A stretch of DNA of 64,000 nt from Bacteroidales bacterium (GCA_017461665.1 JAFTXI010000057.1:32064-96063); one strand, 5' to 3'. Shown: positions 17,692-28,290, numbered from the stretch's first letter. The notes: generated by a model not told the origin, from the letters alone. Translations and numbers: made by a program.

Positions 17692-18129
17692 ATGAAAAAG
17701 AAAAGAGGATATATCGGCTCTTTGCTATTTGGTATTAAATCACTTCTCACTGGATTTGGTGTTACAGGTAAAGAGTTTTTCAAAAAGAAGGTTACCGAGG
17801 AGTACCCCGATAATAGAGATACTTTACAAATCTCCCCAAGATTTCGCGGACGACTGACGATGCCCGACCCAAGCAAATGTATTGCTTGTGGTTTGTGCCA
17901 AATGAATTGTCCAAACGACACCATCTCTCTTGTAACAGAAATGATTACTGACAAGGAGACAGGAAAAAACAAAAAGGTTTTGGTAAGCTACAATTACGAC
18001 CTTGGTGCTTGTATGTTTTGTCAATTATGCGTCAATGTGTGTCCACACGATGCTATTCAATTCTCTACGGAGTTTGAGAATGCTGTTTACGATAGAAACC
18101 ATCTTAAATTAACTTTAAACAAAGAATAA
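17692..18129 (+). CDS. nuoI: NADH-quinone oxidoreductase subunit I (two 4Fe-4S clusters)
   Basis: The 145-residue ferredoxin-like subunit carries clusters N6a and N6b. Two CxxCxxCxxxC motifs are present: Cys63/66/69/73 (CIACGLCQMNC) and Cys107/110/113/117 (CMFCQLCVNVC). In this E/F/G-less complex it is the likely electron entry point from ferredoxin or another donor, which is inference from related 11-subunit complexes. Confidence 0.95.
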   Translation: MKKKRGYIGSLLFGIKSLLTGFGVTGKEFFKKKVTEEYPDNRDTLQISPRFRGRLTMPDPSKCIACGLCQMNCPNDTISLVTEMITDKETGKNKKVLVSYNYDLGACMFCQLCVNVCPHDAIQFSTEFENAVYDRNHLKLTLNKE

Positions 18130-18132
18130 AAT

Positions 18133-18636
18133 ATGGATATTCAGACGATTATATTTATTATTTTAGCTGCTATTATCGGTGTATGCTCGATTTTAGCTAT
18201 CACCACAAGACGTATTTTGCGTTCAGCTACATTTCTATTGTTTGTATTGTTTGCTACCGCAGGCATCTATTTTCAGTTGAACTACTCGTTCCTCGGTGCA
18301 GTACAGTTGCTTATTTATGCAGGTGGCATCACAATATTGTATGTGTTTAGTATCTTGCTTACATCAAGCGATGGTGATAGGGCGGAACCACTTAAAAGCA
18401 AGAAGATGATAATAGGTTTACTATCAACGTTTGCTGGTCTTGGAGTGTGTATCTATGTCATTGTTAAACATAAATTCACCGAGCCGGTATTCCAAATGGG
18501 CGAGCTTAATATTCGCACTATCGGTCATGCTTTAATGGGAACTGAAAAATATCAATACCTGCTGCCATTTGAGGTAATTAGTCTCTTATTGTTGGCTTGT
18601 ATTGTTGGTGGAATTATGATTGCACGAAAAAGATAG
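18133..18636 (+). CDS. nuoJ: NADH-quinone oxidoreductase subunit J
   Basis: The 167-residue membrane subunit has five helices. The conserved segment QLNYSFLGAVQLLIYAGG is in helix 3. It is three bases from nuoI; its stop codon adjoins a Shine-Dalgarno-like AGGAGG serving nuoK. Confidence 0.92.
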   Translation: MDIQTIIFIILAAIIGVCSILAITTRRILRSATFLLFVLFATAGIYFQLNYSFLGAVQLLIYAGGITILYVFSILLTSSDGDRAEPLKSKKMIIGLLSTFAGLGVCIYVIVKHKFTEPVFQMGELNIRTIGHALMGTEKYQYLLPFEVISLLLLACIVGGIMIARKR

Positions 18637-18647
18637 GAGGAAGAGTT

Positions 18648-18959
18648 ATGGTACAAATGGAATGGTACTTGGTCTTATCGACCTTTATGATGTTTGCAGG
18701 TGTTTATGGTTTCTTCACACGCCGTAATCTACTTACGATGCTTATCAGTATTGAACTTATTCTCAATTCTGTTGACATCAACTTTGCTGTTTTCAATCGT
18801 TTCTTATTCCCTGAACAGTTGGAAGGTGTATTCTTTACGATTTTTGCCATTGGTGTGAGTGCTGCCGAGACAGCTGTTGCCATCGCAATTATCATTAACA
18901 TATACCGAAACATGAAGAACATTCAGGTAAGAAATCTTGATAAAATAAAGGAGGAATAA
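18648..18959 (+). CDS. nuoK: NADH-quinone oxidoreductase subunit K
   Basis: The 103-residue, three-helix subunit has MLISIELILNSVDINF and the conserved glutamates GVSAAETAVAIAIII of the proton path. The ATG at 18648 is chosen because AGGAGG (18636-18641) lies at good spacing; the frame is open upstream only by overlap with nuoJ. Such a clear Shine-Dalgarno is unusual for this window. Confidence 0.93.
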   Translation: MVQMEWYLVLSTFMMFAGVYGFFTRRNLLTMLISIELILNSVDINFAVFNRFLFPEQLEGVFFTIFAIGVSAAETAVAIAIIINIYRNMKNIQVRNLDKIKEE

Positions 18960-18961
18960 AT

Positions 18962-20848
18962 ATGGAATATACATTACTATTACTTATATTACCCTTATTT
19001 AGTTTCCTCGTGCTCGGATTATTGGGCAACTATATGAAGCCCAAAGTAGCGGGCTTTATCGGCACGCTCTCGCTCGTGGGTATCACTATTGTTTCTTATT
19101 TTACAGCTTATAATTATTTTGCTGCAGGAAGAAATGCCGATGGCGTCTTCCCTACTCTCATACCTTATAATTGGGAATGGTTGCCTTTCGGTAAATTAAG
19201 CATCGATATGGGCGTTATGCTTGACCCAATCTCAGTGATGATGTTGGTAGTAATCTCAACTATAAGTTTGATGGTACATATATATTCTTTGGGTTATATG
19301 AAAGGTGAAACCGGCTTCCAACGTTACTATGCATTTATATCGCTCTTTACCATGTCGATGTTAGGTCTTGTCGTGGCAACTAATATCTTCCAGATGTATA
19401 TCTTCTGGGAGTTGGTAGGCGTTAGTTCATACTTGCTTATCGGTTTCTATTACACAAAACCAGCTGCTATTGCAGCAAGCAAAAAGGCATTTATTGTCAC
19501 TCGTTTTGCCGACCTTGGTTTCTTAATTGGCATTCTTATCTATGGATTCTATGTTGGTACATTCTCCTTCACTCCAGATACTGCACGCCTCATATCTGCA
19601 GGAGCGATGATTCCGTTAGCACTTTCGCTTATGTTTGTTGGTGGTGCAGGTAAGAGTGCAATGTTCCCACTACATATTTGGCTCCCTGACGCTATGGAAG
19701 GTCCGACCCCAGTAAGTGCGCTTATCCACGCTGCTACTATGGTCGTCGCCGGTGTATTTCTCGTGGCTCGAATGTTCCCACTCTTCATCGACTTCGCTCC
19801 TGAGGTATTGCCATGGATTGCATATATAGGAGCGTTCACTGCTCTCTACGCTGCAGCAGTGGCATGTGTGCAGAGCGACATCAAACGAGTGCTTGCATTC
19901 TCAACCATATCACAGATTGGTTTTATGATGGTAGCACTAGGAGTATCTACATCAATCGATCCTAACAATGGTGGTCTTGGTTATATGGCTTCAATGTTCC
20001 ACCTCTTCACACACGCCATGTTCAAGGCTTTGTTATTCTTGGGCGCAGGTAGCATTATCCACGCTGTTCATTCAAACGAAATGAGTGCCATGGGAGGTCT
20101 TAGACGCTACATGCCTGTGACACACATAACATTCCTCATTGCATGTCTTGCAATTGCAGGTATTTGGCCTTTATCAGGATTCTTCTCAAAAGATGAGATT
20201 CTTGCAGCCTGTTTCAATTTCAATCCGCTCATGGGATGGACTATGACAGCTATTGCAGGTATGACAGCATTTTATATGTTCCGCCTCTATTACTGTATCT
20301 TCTGGGGTAAAGAGAACAAGGAATTGCACGAGGCTCATACACCTAAAGAGTCTCCGCTTTCGATGACACTACCTCTAATAATATTGGCTGCGATAACCTG
20401 CGTTGCCGGATTCATTCCATTCGGCAAGTTCGTCAGCAGCAACGGCACAGCTTATCATATTCATATCGATGCCACCACAGCAGCTATCTCGCTCGTCGTG
20501 GCTGTCTGCTCTATCGCTTTGGCAACACTTGTCTATGCACGTAGCAAACAACCTATCGCCGACACTTTAGCGACGCGTTTTGCAGGTCTGCACAAGGCTG
20601 CTTACAACCGTTTCTATATAGATAAGGTATGGATTTTCATTACCAAGCAAATTATCTTCCGCTGCATCAGCACGCCTATCGCTTGGTTCGACAAGCACAT
20701 TATAGACGGATTTTTCAATATGTGCGGAAAATGTACAGCTTACCTATCCAAGAAAATTAAGTGGCTGCAGGATTCACATATTCAGCATTATTGTATATGG
20801 TTCTTAGCTGGAACAGTATTATTAACAATCATTCTTTTAATCTTCTAA
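18962..20848 (+). CDS. nuoL: NADH-quinone oxidoreductase subunit L
   Basis: The 628-residue antiporter-like proton-pumping subunit has FWELVGVSSYLLIGFYY, the core LPDAMEGPTPVSALIHAATM and KALLFLGAGSIIH. A long C-terminal extension corresponds to the lateral helix of complex I. It is two bases from nuoK. Confidence 0.95.
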   Translation: MEYTLLLLILPLFSFLVLGLLGNYMKPKVAGFIGTLSLVGITIVSYFTAYNYFAAGRNADGVFPTLIPYNWEWLPFGKLSIDMGVMLDPISVMMLVVISTISLMVHIYSLGYMKGETGFQRYYAFISLFTMSMLGLVVATNIFQMYIFWELVGVSSYLLIGFYYTKPAAIAASKKAFIVTRFADLGFLIGILIYGFYVGTFSFTPDTARLISAGAMIPLALSLMFVGGAGKSAMFPLHIWLPDAMEGPTPVSALIHAATMVVAGVFLVARMFPLFIDFAPEVLPWIAYIGAFTALYAAAVACVQSDIKRVLAFSTISQIGFMMVALGVSTSIDPNNGGLGYMASMFHLFTHAMFKALLFLGAGSIIHAVHSNEMSAMGGLRRYMPVTHITFLIACLAIAGIWPLSGFFSKDEILAACFNFNPLMGWTMTAIAGMTAFYMFRLYYCIFWGKENKELHEAHTPKESPLSMTLPLIILAAITCVAGFIPFGKFVSSNGTAYHIHIDATTAAISLVVAVCSIALATLVYARSKQPIADTLATRFAGLHKAAYNRFYIDKVWIFITKQIIFRCISTPIAWFDKHIIDGFFNMCGKCTAYLSKKIKWLQDSHIQHYCIWFLAGTVLLTIILLIF

Positions 20849-20861
20849 ACGGTTATCGGTT

Positions 20862-22346
20862 ATGTGTAATATACTTATTCTTTTTGTAGTTATACCTTTA
20901 GTGATGATGCTTGGATTGTGGGCATCACGTTCACTCTGTCAGGTAAAAGTTGTTATGGTATCTGGTGCATCGCTGCTTCTCGCTTTGTCTATATATATCG
21001 TGTTCAACTATATCGGCTTGCGCAATGCAGGAAATGATGCGGAAATGCTCTATACATCAAGCATAATGTGGTATGAGCCATTGAACATCTGCTTCTCCTT
21101 GGGTGTTGATGGCATTTCGGTCGTCATGATTCTCCTGAGTTCTATCATAGTATTTACAGGTGTATTTGCCTCGTGGCGACTAAAACCAATGACTAAGGAG
21201 TATTTCCTTTGGTACACCCTTCTCACCGTTGGCGTATATGGTTTCTTTATCTCTATCGACCTCTTTACTATGTTTATGTTCTACGAGGTGGCTCTCATCC
21301 CGATGTTCCTGCTTATCGGCGTTTGGGGTAGCGGTCGCAAAGAATACTCGGCAATGAAACTTACTCTTATGCTTATGGGAGGCTCAGCATTGATACTTAT
21401 CGGTATACTCAGTATCTACTACGGAGCTGGAGCAAGTACGATGAACATCACGGAATTGTCGCAGATAGAAATTCCAACTAACATACAGCACACCTTTTTC
21501 CCATTGTTGTTCCTCGGTTTTGGTATTCTCGGCGCTCTGTTCCCATTCCATACTTGGAGTCCCGATGGTCACGCCTCTGCACCAACAGCAGTGTCAATGC
21601 TACATGCTGGAGTGCTTATGAAACTCGGCGGTTATGGTTGCTTCCGCATAGCTATGTATCTCATGCCAGAAGGCTTGGCAATGTGGGGTGAGGTGTTCCT
21701 CATACTGACAACAATATCTGTGGTGTATGGTGCATTCAGCGCCTGCGTGCAGACCGACTTAAAATATATCAATGCCTATTCCTCTGTGTCACACTGCGGA
21801 TTGGTACTCTTCGCTCTGCTGATGATGACACGTACTTCGTGCACTGGAGCCATAATGCAGATGCTCTCGCACGGATTGATGACAGCTCTGTTCTTCGCCT
21901 TGATAGGTATGATGTATGGTCGTACTCACACACGCGACATTCGTGAGATGAGCGGACTTATGAAGATCATGCCATGCTTAGCAGTATGTTATGTTATTGC
22001 AGGTCTTGCTAACCTCGGTCTTCCTGGATTTAGCGGTTTTGCCGCCGAGATGACTATCTTCGTCGGCTCGTTTGAAAATACTGACACATTCCACCGAGTA
22101 TGCACCATCATCGCGACTTGCAGTATAGTAATCACTGCGGTTTATATCCTTCGCACTGTAGGCAAGTTCCTCTATGGCGAGGTAAACAATCCAGAGTTCT
22201 TACAACTGACAGATGCCTCGTGGGACGAGAAAGTTGCTGTATTTACTCTTATAGTATGTGTTGCTGGTCTTGGTCTTGCACCTCTTTGGGCAAGCGACCT
22301 TATCAGCACAAGTGTTGAACCTATTATTTCGCAATTTATAAAATAA
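20862..22346 (+). CDS. nuoM: NADH-quinone oxidoreductase subunit M
   Basis: The 494-residue antiporter-like subunit has FYEVALIPMFLLIGVWG, the core FHTWSPDGHASAPTAVSMLH and LGLPGFSGFAAE. About 14 helices are expected. It lies 13 bases after nuoL. Confidence 0.95.
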   Translation: MCNILILFVVIPLVMMLGLWASRSLCQVKVVMVSGASLLLALSIYIVFNYIGLRNAGNDAEMLYTSSIMWYEPLNICFSLGVDGISVVMILLSSIIVFTGVFASWRLKPMTKEYFLWYTLLTVGVYGFFISIDLFTMFMFYEVALIPMFLLIGVWGSGRKEYSAMKLTLMLMGGSALILIGILSIYYGAGASTMNITELSQIEIPTNIQHTFFPLLFLGFGILGALFPFHTWSPDGHASAPTAVSMLHAGVLMKLGGYGCFRIAMYLMPEGLAMWGEVFLILTTISVVYGAFSACVQTDLKYINAYSSVSHCGLVLFALLMMTRTSCTGAIMQMLSHGLMTALFFALIGMMYGRTHTRDIREMSGLMKIMPCLAVCYVIAGLANLGLPGFSGFAAEMTIFVGSFENTDTFHRVCTIIATCSIVITAVYILRTVGKFLYGEVNNPEFLQLTDASWDEKVAVFTLIVCVAGLGLAPLWASDLISTSVEPIISQFIK

Positions 22347-22348
22347 CT

Positions 22349-23767
22349 ATGGAAAACTTAACACAATTTTTTCAGATGCGTCAGGAACTTGGGCTAATTG
22401 TAGTTTTCCTGATAATGTTTATCTGTGACTTATTATTGCCAGAGAACCATCGTAAACTTATGCACCCAATTGCATGTATTTTATTGGTCGTGCAAATGCT
22501 TGTGACAATAGTGCCGACAGATATAAACTTGTTTGGCGGGATGTACCATTCTACGCCTATCGCATCAGCTCTCAAAACTATACTCTCATTCGGTACCTTA
22601 TTAGCATTCTTACAATGCACCGATTGGCTTAATCGTGAGGATAGCAAGCATAAGATTGGAGAGTTCTATAGCCTTTCGCTCAGTACACTTATCGGTATGT
22701 ACTTCATGATTAGTGCTAACCACTTCTTGCTCTTCTTCCTTGGCTTGGAGTTAGCGACTGTACCCATGGCTTGTCTCATCGCATTCGATAAATATAAGGA
22801 ACATAGCGGCGAGGCAGCTGCAAAGTTTATCCTCTACGCTCTCTTCTCAAGTGGTATTTTCCTCTATGGGGTATCTCTCCTTTATGGCGCTGTAGGATCA
22901 CTCTACTTCGACGATATAGCACCTCTACTCCATGGATGTGAGTTACAAATCTTAGCAATGGTATTTATCTTTGCCGGCTTGGCTTTCAAGTTGAGTCTTG
23001 TGCCATTCCATCTCTGGACCGCCGATACATATCAGGGCGCCCCTACTGTAGTCGGTGGCATGCTCTCAGCTGTGTCGAAGGGCGCTGCAGCATTTGCCTT
23101 GATGACAATACTCGTTAAGGTCTTCGGCAATATGGTAGAGTTGAGTTCAACGATGCTCTCGATTATTATCGTCGTAACAATCACCGTCGGTAACCTCTTT
23201 GCTATACGTCAGCAAAATATGAAACGATTCATGGCATTCAGTAGTATCTCGCAGGCTGGATATATCTTGCTCGCCATGCTCGGCAATCCGACACAGGGAA
23301 CAGCTTCACTTGTTTACTATATTGTAGTTTATATTGTCGCCAATATGGCTGTGTTCGGTATTATCAACGCCATAGAACAGAAGACTGGTCGTGTACTGCG
23401 TGAGGACTATAAAGGATTGTATGCCACTAATCCTAAGTTGGCTCTTGTGATGACATTAGCTCTCTTCTCCTTGGCTGGAATTCCTCCATTCGCAGGTTTC
23501 TTCAGTAAGTTTCTGGTGTTTGCCGCAGCATTCAACCAAGGTTTCTACCTTGTAGTATTGTTAGCGTTACTTAACACAGTCATCTCGCTCTACTACTATC
23601 TACTCGTTGTTAAGGCAATGTTTATCGATAGCTCCGAGAATCCAATTCCTACGTTCAAGAGCAATTGGTTTATGAGAATCTCGTTATTATTGTCGCTCGG
23701 TGGCATTCTCGCATTTGGATTAGTAAGTTGTCTGTATCAGACTTTTAATAACCTTTTAATAAATTAG
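22349..23767 (+). CDS. nuoN: NADH-quinone oxidoreductase subunit N
   Basis: The 472-residue antiporter-like subunit has LSLVPFHLWTADTYQGAPT, GAAAFALMTIL and FSLAGIPPFAGFFSKF. It is the last nuo gene. No nuoE, nuoF or nuoG follows; the next gene is an anion transporter five bases downstream. Confidence 0.95.
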   Translation: MENLTQFFQMRQELGLIVVFLIMFICDLLLPENHRKLMHPIACILLVVQMLVTIVPTDINLFGGMYHSTPIASALKTILSFGTLLAFLQCTDWLNREDSKHKIGEFYSLSLSTLIGMYFMISANHFLLFFLGLELATVPMACLIAFDKYKEHSGEAAAKFILYALFSSGIFLYGVSLLYGAVGSLYFDDIAPLLHGCELQILAMVFIFAGLAFKLSLVPFHLWTADTYQGAPTVVGGMLSAVSKGAAAFALMTILVKVFGNMVELSSTMLSIIIVVTITVGNLFAIRQQNMKRFMAFSSISQAGYILLAMLGNPTQGTASLVYYIVVYIVANMAVFGIINAIEQKTGRVLREDYKGLYATNPKLALVMTLALFSLAGIPPFAGFFSKFLVFAAAFNQGFYLVVLLALLNTVISLYYYLLVVKAMFIDSSENPIPTFKSNWFMRISLLLSLGGILAFGLVSCLYQTFNNLLIN

Positions 23768-23772
23768 TATTT

Positions 23773-25632
23773 ATGGATCAGTTTTGGACTTTAGCAATAT
23801 TGGTACTGTCTATAGTATTTTTTATCAGCGGTAAAATACGCTCTGACATAGTTGCTCTGTGCGCTCTTGTTGGATTGATAGTAACAGGGATTCTCACCCC
23901 AGAAGAAGCGCTATCAGGTTTTTCGAGCAATGTGCTGATAATGATGATTGGATTGTTCGTCGTAGGAGGTGCAATCTTTCAGACAGGCTTAGCCAAAATG
24001 GTAAGTACAAAACTGATGAGACTTGCTGGTACGAGCGAAACAAAACTCTTTGCACTCGTTATTACTGTGACCTTGTGTATGGGAGCCTTCGTAAGTAATA
24101 CAGGAACCGTTGCCATTATGATTCCTATCGTAGTCAGTATGGCAGCAAGTATCAAAATGAGTCCAAGTCGTCTGCTCATGCCTCTTGCCTTCGCAAGTAG
24201 TATGAGCGGTATGATGACTCTTATCGGTACACCTCCTAATATTATTATCAGCGAAGAACTTATCAAGAACGGTTTCGATGGTTTAGGGTTCTTCTCATTC
24301 CTACCGGTAGGTCTTATTTGCGCTATTGTTGGTTCACTATTGTTGTTTCCATTAAGTAAAAAATTTCTCTCTAATAAGGAAGCACAAAATGATAAAGCGA
24401 CCAATAACGGTAAATCTTTGAAGAAGTTATTGAATGAATATGGCGTTACCGACAATCTACATTGTTTGTCTGTCGATGCCACTTCACTTGCTAACAACAA
24501 GAGAATATACGAACTGAACACCCGTAAAATTTATGGACTAAGCATTGTTGAGATTAGAAACAAAGAATATTATCAGCAGAATCTGATGTCTAAAAGAATG
24601 GTTCAACAGACTGTTAAACCTGATACGCTGTTGCAAACAGACGACATTATCTACATGGTAGGTAACCTTGATAGTGTTAAACGCTTCGCTGATGATTATG
24701 CTCTAACAATATTGCTTGATGATGACAACACACGTAATAACGATTTGGATTTTTATGATATTGGCATGGCTGAAATCGTGCTAACATCAACATCTACTGT
24801 CATAAACAAGTCAATTAGGGAAATTGGATTCCGTAATAAATTTAAGATTAATGTCCTCGGCATACGTCGTAATAACAAGTATATCAGAAAAGGTATCGGC
24901 GACGAAAAGATTCACTCTGGTGATGTTTTGCTCGTACAAGGTACATGGGAACGAATTGCAGAACTACAAAAAGAAAACGACGAATGGATTGTGATTGGAA
25001 ACCCATTGGAAGAAGCAACAAAAGTCACACTCGATTATAAAGCTCCGTTGGCTGCTTTTATCATGATAGCGACGATTGCTGCTATGGTCTTTGACTTTAT
25101 CCCTATTAAGCCTGTCACAGCTGTGATGATTGCCGGCTTATTGATGGTACTTACCGGTTGTTTCAGAAATGTGGAGGCAGCCTACAAAACTATAAATTGG
25201 GAAAGTATCGTACTTATCGGTGCAATGATGCCTATGTCGTTGGCATTGGAAAAAACAGGCATTGCTTCTTGGATATCAAACACTTTAGCTTCAAGTTTAG
25301 GAGATAATAGTCCAATGTTGCTACTCGCTGCAATATATTTTGCGACCTCGCTCCTCACTATGTTTATCAGTAATACTGCAACAGCTGTGCTTATGGCTCC
25401 AATTGCAATAAAGTGTGCTATGCAGATCGGCGTCAGTCCTGTACCATTATTGTTTGCCGTCACATTAGGCGCAAGTCTTTGTTTTGCTTCACCATTCTCA
25501 ACACCACCAAATGCTTTGGTAATGAACGCCGGACACTATAAGTTTTCAGACTACATAAAGGTAGGATTACCTTTGCAGATAATATTAGGAATCGTAATGA
25601 TATTCGTATTGCCTTTGCTATTCCCTTTCTAA
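23773..25632 (+). CDS. SLC13/DASS-family anion transporter with TrkA-C (RCK_C) domains
   Basis: The 619-residue inner-membrane transporter has SNT motifs of the DASS family at residues 108-110 (VSNTGTV) and near 535 (ISNTATA), plus TLIGTPPNI and SPFSTPPNA. Between the two membrane halves is a soluble insert (about 215-395) that looks like two TrkA-C domains, each with a closing VGNL or VQGTW segment. Such proteins carry dicarboxylate, sulfate or similar anions with Na+. It begins five bases after nuoN, so it is co-transcribed; whether it supplies a respiratory substrate is unknown. It converges with the barrel gene at 25641. Confidence 0.88.
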   Translation: MDQFWTLAILVLSIVFFISGKIRSDIVALCALVGLIVTGILTPEEALSGFSSNVLIMMIGLFVVGGAIFQTGLAKMVSTKLMRLAGTSETKLFALVITVTLCMGAFVSNTGTVAIMIPIVVSMAASIKMSPSRLLMPLAFASSMSGMMTLIGTPPNIIISEELIKNGFDGLGFFSFLPVGLICAIVGSLLLFPLSKKFLSNKEAQNDKATNNGKSLKKLLNEYGVTDNLHCLSVDATSLANNKRIYELNTRKIYGLSIVEIRNKEYYQQNLMSKRMVQQTVKPDTLLQTDDIIYMVGNLDSVKRFADDYALTILLDDDNTRNNDLDFYDIGMAEIVLTSTSTVINKSIREIGFRNKFKINVLGIRRNNKYIRKGIGDEKIHSGDVLLVQGTWERIAELQKENDEWIVIGNPLEEATKVTLDYKAPLAAFIMIATIAAMVFDFIPIKPVTAVMIAGLLMVLTGCFRNVEAAYKTINWESIVLIGAMMPMSLALEKTGIASWISNTLASSLGDNSPMLLLAAIYFATSLLTMFISNTATAVLMAPIAIKCAMQIGVSPVPLLFAVTLGASLCFASPFSTPPNALVMNAGHYKFSDYIKVGLPLQIILGIVMIFVLPLLFPF

Positions 25633-25640
25633 CATTTTCA

Positions 25641-28262
25641 TCAGAAACGGAATTTCATTGAGCACATTATTTCCATCGGTCTGATTTCGTAAATAGACTC
25701 TTCTATGGAAAAGGCTCCGGAATAGTACGACACGTATGATTTATTATTGAATATATTGGAACATTTCAATTCGAAGTCTAATTTATGCTTAGGTATGGAA
25801 TATTGATATGACAAATCTACGTAAACATAATGCTCGCCGAGATGAGAATACAACTCAGAATCGAGGCTAATCAGATGGTTATGATGCGGAAAGATTCCTA
25901 TGTCACAATAATGACGAAAATAGTTCACTCTGTTTTTTTCCTCATTATCAATATATGATATTATATTATTGAAATTAAAGGAATATTCAAAATGAACGTA
26001 ACGTGTAATACTTATCATGACATTGGGCATTATGCTTGAAGAAATATTTGCATTTTCAACTAAACTGTCATTCAGTATGTTATGTCTTTTAGAATGTGCA
26101 AAATTTGATTTCAATCCTATTGTCGTCTTTATTGGAGAAATGAATTTTTTAATATTGAAATTAACCAAATGATAGTCTGTTAGATTTGGCACATCGACCA
26201 TTTGAAGAATAGAAGCACCTTTGTCGTCAATATCATATTTATATGTCACAGCTCTTCTTATCTGCTGATAAGTATATACCAATGAAGAGTTTATTGCATA
26301 AAACGGCTGATCGAAAGTCAATCGCGCATTGGCTCTGACAAGATTGCTGACAGACATAGGCGCCGTCATTCTTGTAATACTTTGATAATTATTTAAAACA
26401 ATATTATCATAATAATTCTCGAAATTATCTATTTTCTGTTCATATTTTCCGTAAGCATAAAATTTAAACATATAGTTAAACTTATACTTAAACGACATTA
26501 TCGGATTAAAGAAAACTCTTGTCAATTCTTGTTTTCCCTCACCTCCTTCCGTCATTGCATAATCAAAAGAGAGAGGCAGATAAATACTGAATGTCGCCTT
26601 TCTACGCTCATATTCAAGTTTTGTATTTATATATGGTTTTGTATAGATGTGACTTAGGTCATTGACAAACATATCGTTATTCACAATGGCATCGTCTTGG
26701 AATATCAATGCGTCGGTTTTGGTTTTGTTCTGATAATAACTTATTCCTATCTTACTGCTGACCATCAAGTCGCCAAGCGTAAAGATTCCACTCAGCGATT
26801 CGTTCGTATAGAAACGCTCCTTATCATATTCTTGAGTGATTTTATTATATGATTTATCAAAATTAAATACTTCTTCAAAAACGCCGGGTTCTACCGAGAG
26901 TGATTCCGGCATATTATCGTAAGAAACGTAAGAGACAAAATCCAAAAGATGATTTCCAACTGGAAACAAAACGCGCAAATCGTTAGACAATGCCATCGCG
27001 TGATTATTAAGCACTTGACTTATCTCTTCATTATTATTCAACACAAAACCATACGACTTATTCCATCTCTTGGAAAAATCCATTTTGTTTTTTATATAGT
27101 CTTTCTTGTCATTTCTATCTATCGCCACATTAGCTTTCAGATATGAATCATATATTTTATTATTGATATTTTCGGTATATGAAATCGTATCTGTCGGTAA
27201 TAAATATGTATTTTGTCGTGTCGAATTTTGTTTTTGTAAGTCATTGATATAAGAGAGATTCACTCTCATTTGCGTCTTATTGCTTATCGGAGTTAATATA
27301 TTAAAATTGATAAGATGAGAATTATTATTCAAATATCTGTTTTTTTCGATAAGCGGTATTGAAGCTGCTTGTATTGCCAATTCTTCTGTAGCCTCGGGAG
27401 GTCTTTCTTCAGTATTTTCAGAATAAAGATTCATATCACTGTTAAGGAGGTCGTTACCGATATTATTAGATTGCAACGAAGCCACCATCTGAAGTTTATT
27501 GGAGAAAAGCATAGGTGTTATATTGGCATTCCACAACAGAGGATATGCGCCCACGCCGACTTCTCCGGTACCGCTAACAGTCACGTTTTTAGATAGTTTT
27601 ATATTTATGGAAGCACGTTCTGTCGAGACTTTATCTCTCAACAATTCTATTGGCTGATGGTTTTCATAAATCTCTATCGACGCCACCGATTGATGAGGAA
27701 GGTTTTTGCTGACAACCGAATATCTTCCGTCCATAAGGTCCATTCCTTCCACATAGAATTTCTGTATCGGCAAGCCTTGATATAAGATTTTACCGTTATT
27801 TTCCACTTCAATGCCGGGCATTTTTTTCAATACATCTTCAATGCTTTTATCTTGAGCACTCACAAAAGAATCTACGAAATATTCTACTGTATCGCCGGTT
27901 TTCTCAATAGGTTTAGCCATGACAGTGACTCCTTTAAGCTGTTTCACCTCCTCTTTCAGAACGAAGTCTATTGTCTGAGAGACATTTGGGACACGCAGAG
28001 TTTTTTTCTCGAAGAAGGAGGAGTTGGTTTTAACATCTAAGCTGTCGGCAGTGAGATTGAAACTGATTGTATAATTGCCATCGATATCGGAAAAGCCGTA
28101 TGCCATTATCAAGTCGCTGCCGGCGATATGAACTAAAACGCTGAGATTTGGAATTGGCTCGCCGGACGTATCGCTAACCCTGCCATTTATGACAATCTGC
28201 GCTTGAACTCCTATGCTAAACAGAAACAAAATGATAACAAATATTAAAGACATTCTTTTCAT
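25641..28262 (-). CDS. Outer-membrane beta-barrel protein with carboxypeptidase-like regulatory domain (TonB-receptor-like)
   Basis: The 873-residue protein has a signal peptide (to about residue 22, GVQA-QIV). A CarboxypepD_reg-like domain follows (about 25-110, GRVSDTSGEPIPNLSV, DIDGNYTISF). A plug-like segment comes next (IEDVLKKMPGIEVENNGKILYQG and PIQKFYVEGMDLMDGRYS, shown in part), then a long barrel with a terminal aromatic residue. No TonB box is obvious. It is the last gene of the minus-strand operon starting with the small four-Cys protein, after two GLPGLI genes. Barrel proteins beside GLPGLI genes are a recurring Bacteroidetes pairing of unknown purpose. Confidence 0.85.
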   Translation of the reverse strand: MKRMSLIFVIILFLFSIGVQAQIVINGRVSDTSGEPIPNLSVLVHIAGSDLIMAYGFSDIDGNYTISFNLTADSLDVKTNSSFFEKKTLRVPNVSQTIDFVLKEEVKQLKGVTVMAKPIEKTGDTVEYFVDSFVSAQDKSIEDVLKKMPGIEVENNGKILYQGLPIQKFYVEGMDLMDGRYSVVSKNLPHQSVASIEIYENHQPIELLRDKVSTERASINIKLSKNVTVSGTGEVGVGAYPLLWNANITPMLFSNKLQMVASLQSNNIGNDLLNSDMNLYSENTEERPPEATEELAIQAASIPLIEKNRYLNNNSHLINFNILTPISNKTQMRVNLSYINDLQKQNSTRQNTYLLPTDTISYTENINNKIYDSYLKANVAIDRNDKKDYIKNKMDFSKRWNKSYGFVLNNNEEISQVLNNHAMALSNDLRVLFPVGNHLLDFVSYVSYDNMPESLSVEPGVFEEVFNFDKSYNKITQEYDKERFYTNESLSGIFTLGDLMVSSKIGISYYQNKTKTDALIFQDDAIVNNDMFVNDLSHIYTKPYINTKLEYERRKATFSIYLPLSFDYAMTEGGEGKQELTRVFFNPIMSFKYKFNYMFKFYAYGKYEQKIDNFENYYDNIVLNNYQSITRMTAPMSVSNLVRANARLTFDQPFYAINSSLVYTYQQIRRAVTYKYDIDDKGASILQMVDVPNLTDYHLVNFNIKKFISPIKTTIGLKSNFAHSKRHNILNDSLVENANISSSIMPNVMISITRYVHFEYSFNFNNIISYIDNEEKNRVNYFRHYCDIGIFPHHNHLISLDSELYSHLGEHYVYVDLSYQYSIPKHKLDFELKCSNIFNNKSYVSYYSGAFSIEESIYEIRPMEIMCSMKFRF

Positions 28263-28290
28263 TTTCAGTAATTTTTAATTGTTAATCATC

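Noticed and set aside
13758-23767. nuo operon as a recently acquired island
   Set aside because: Base use seems somewhat richer in G+C than the flanks, but there are no integrase, tRNA junction or direct repeats at its ends, and the gene order is normal for the phylum.
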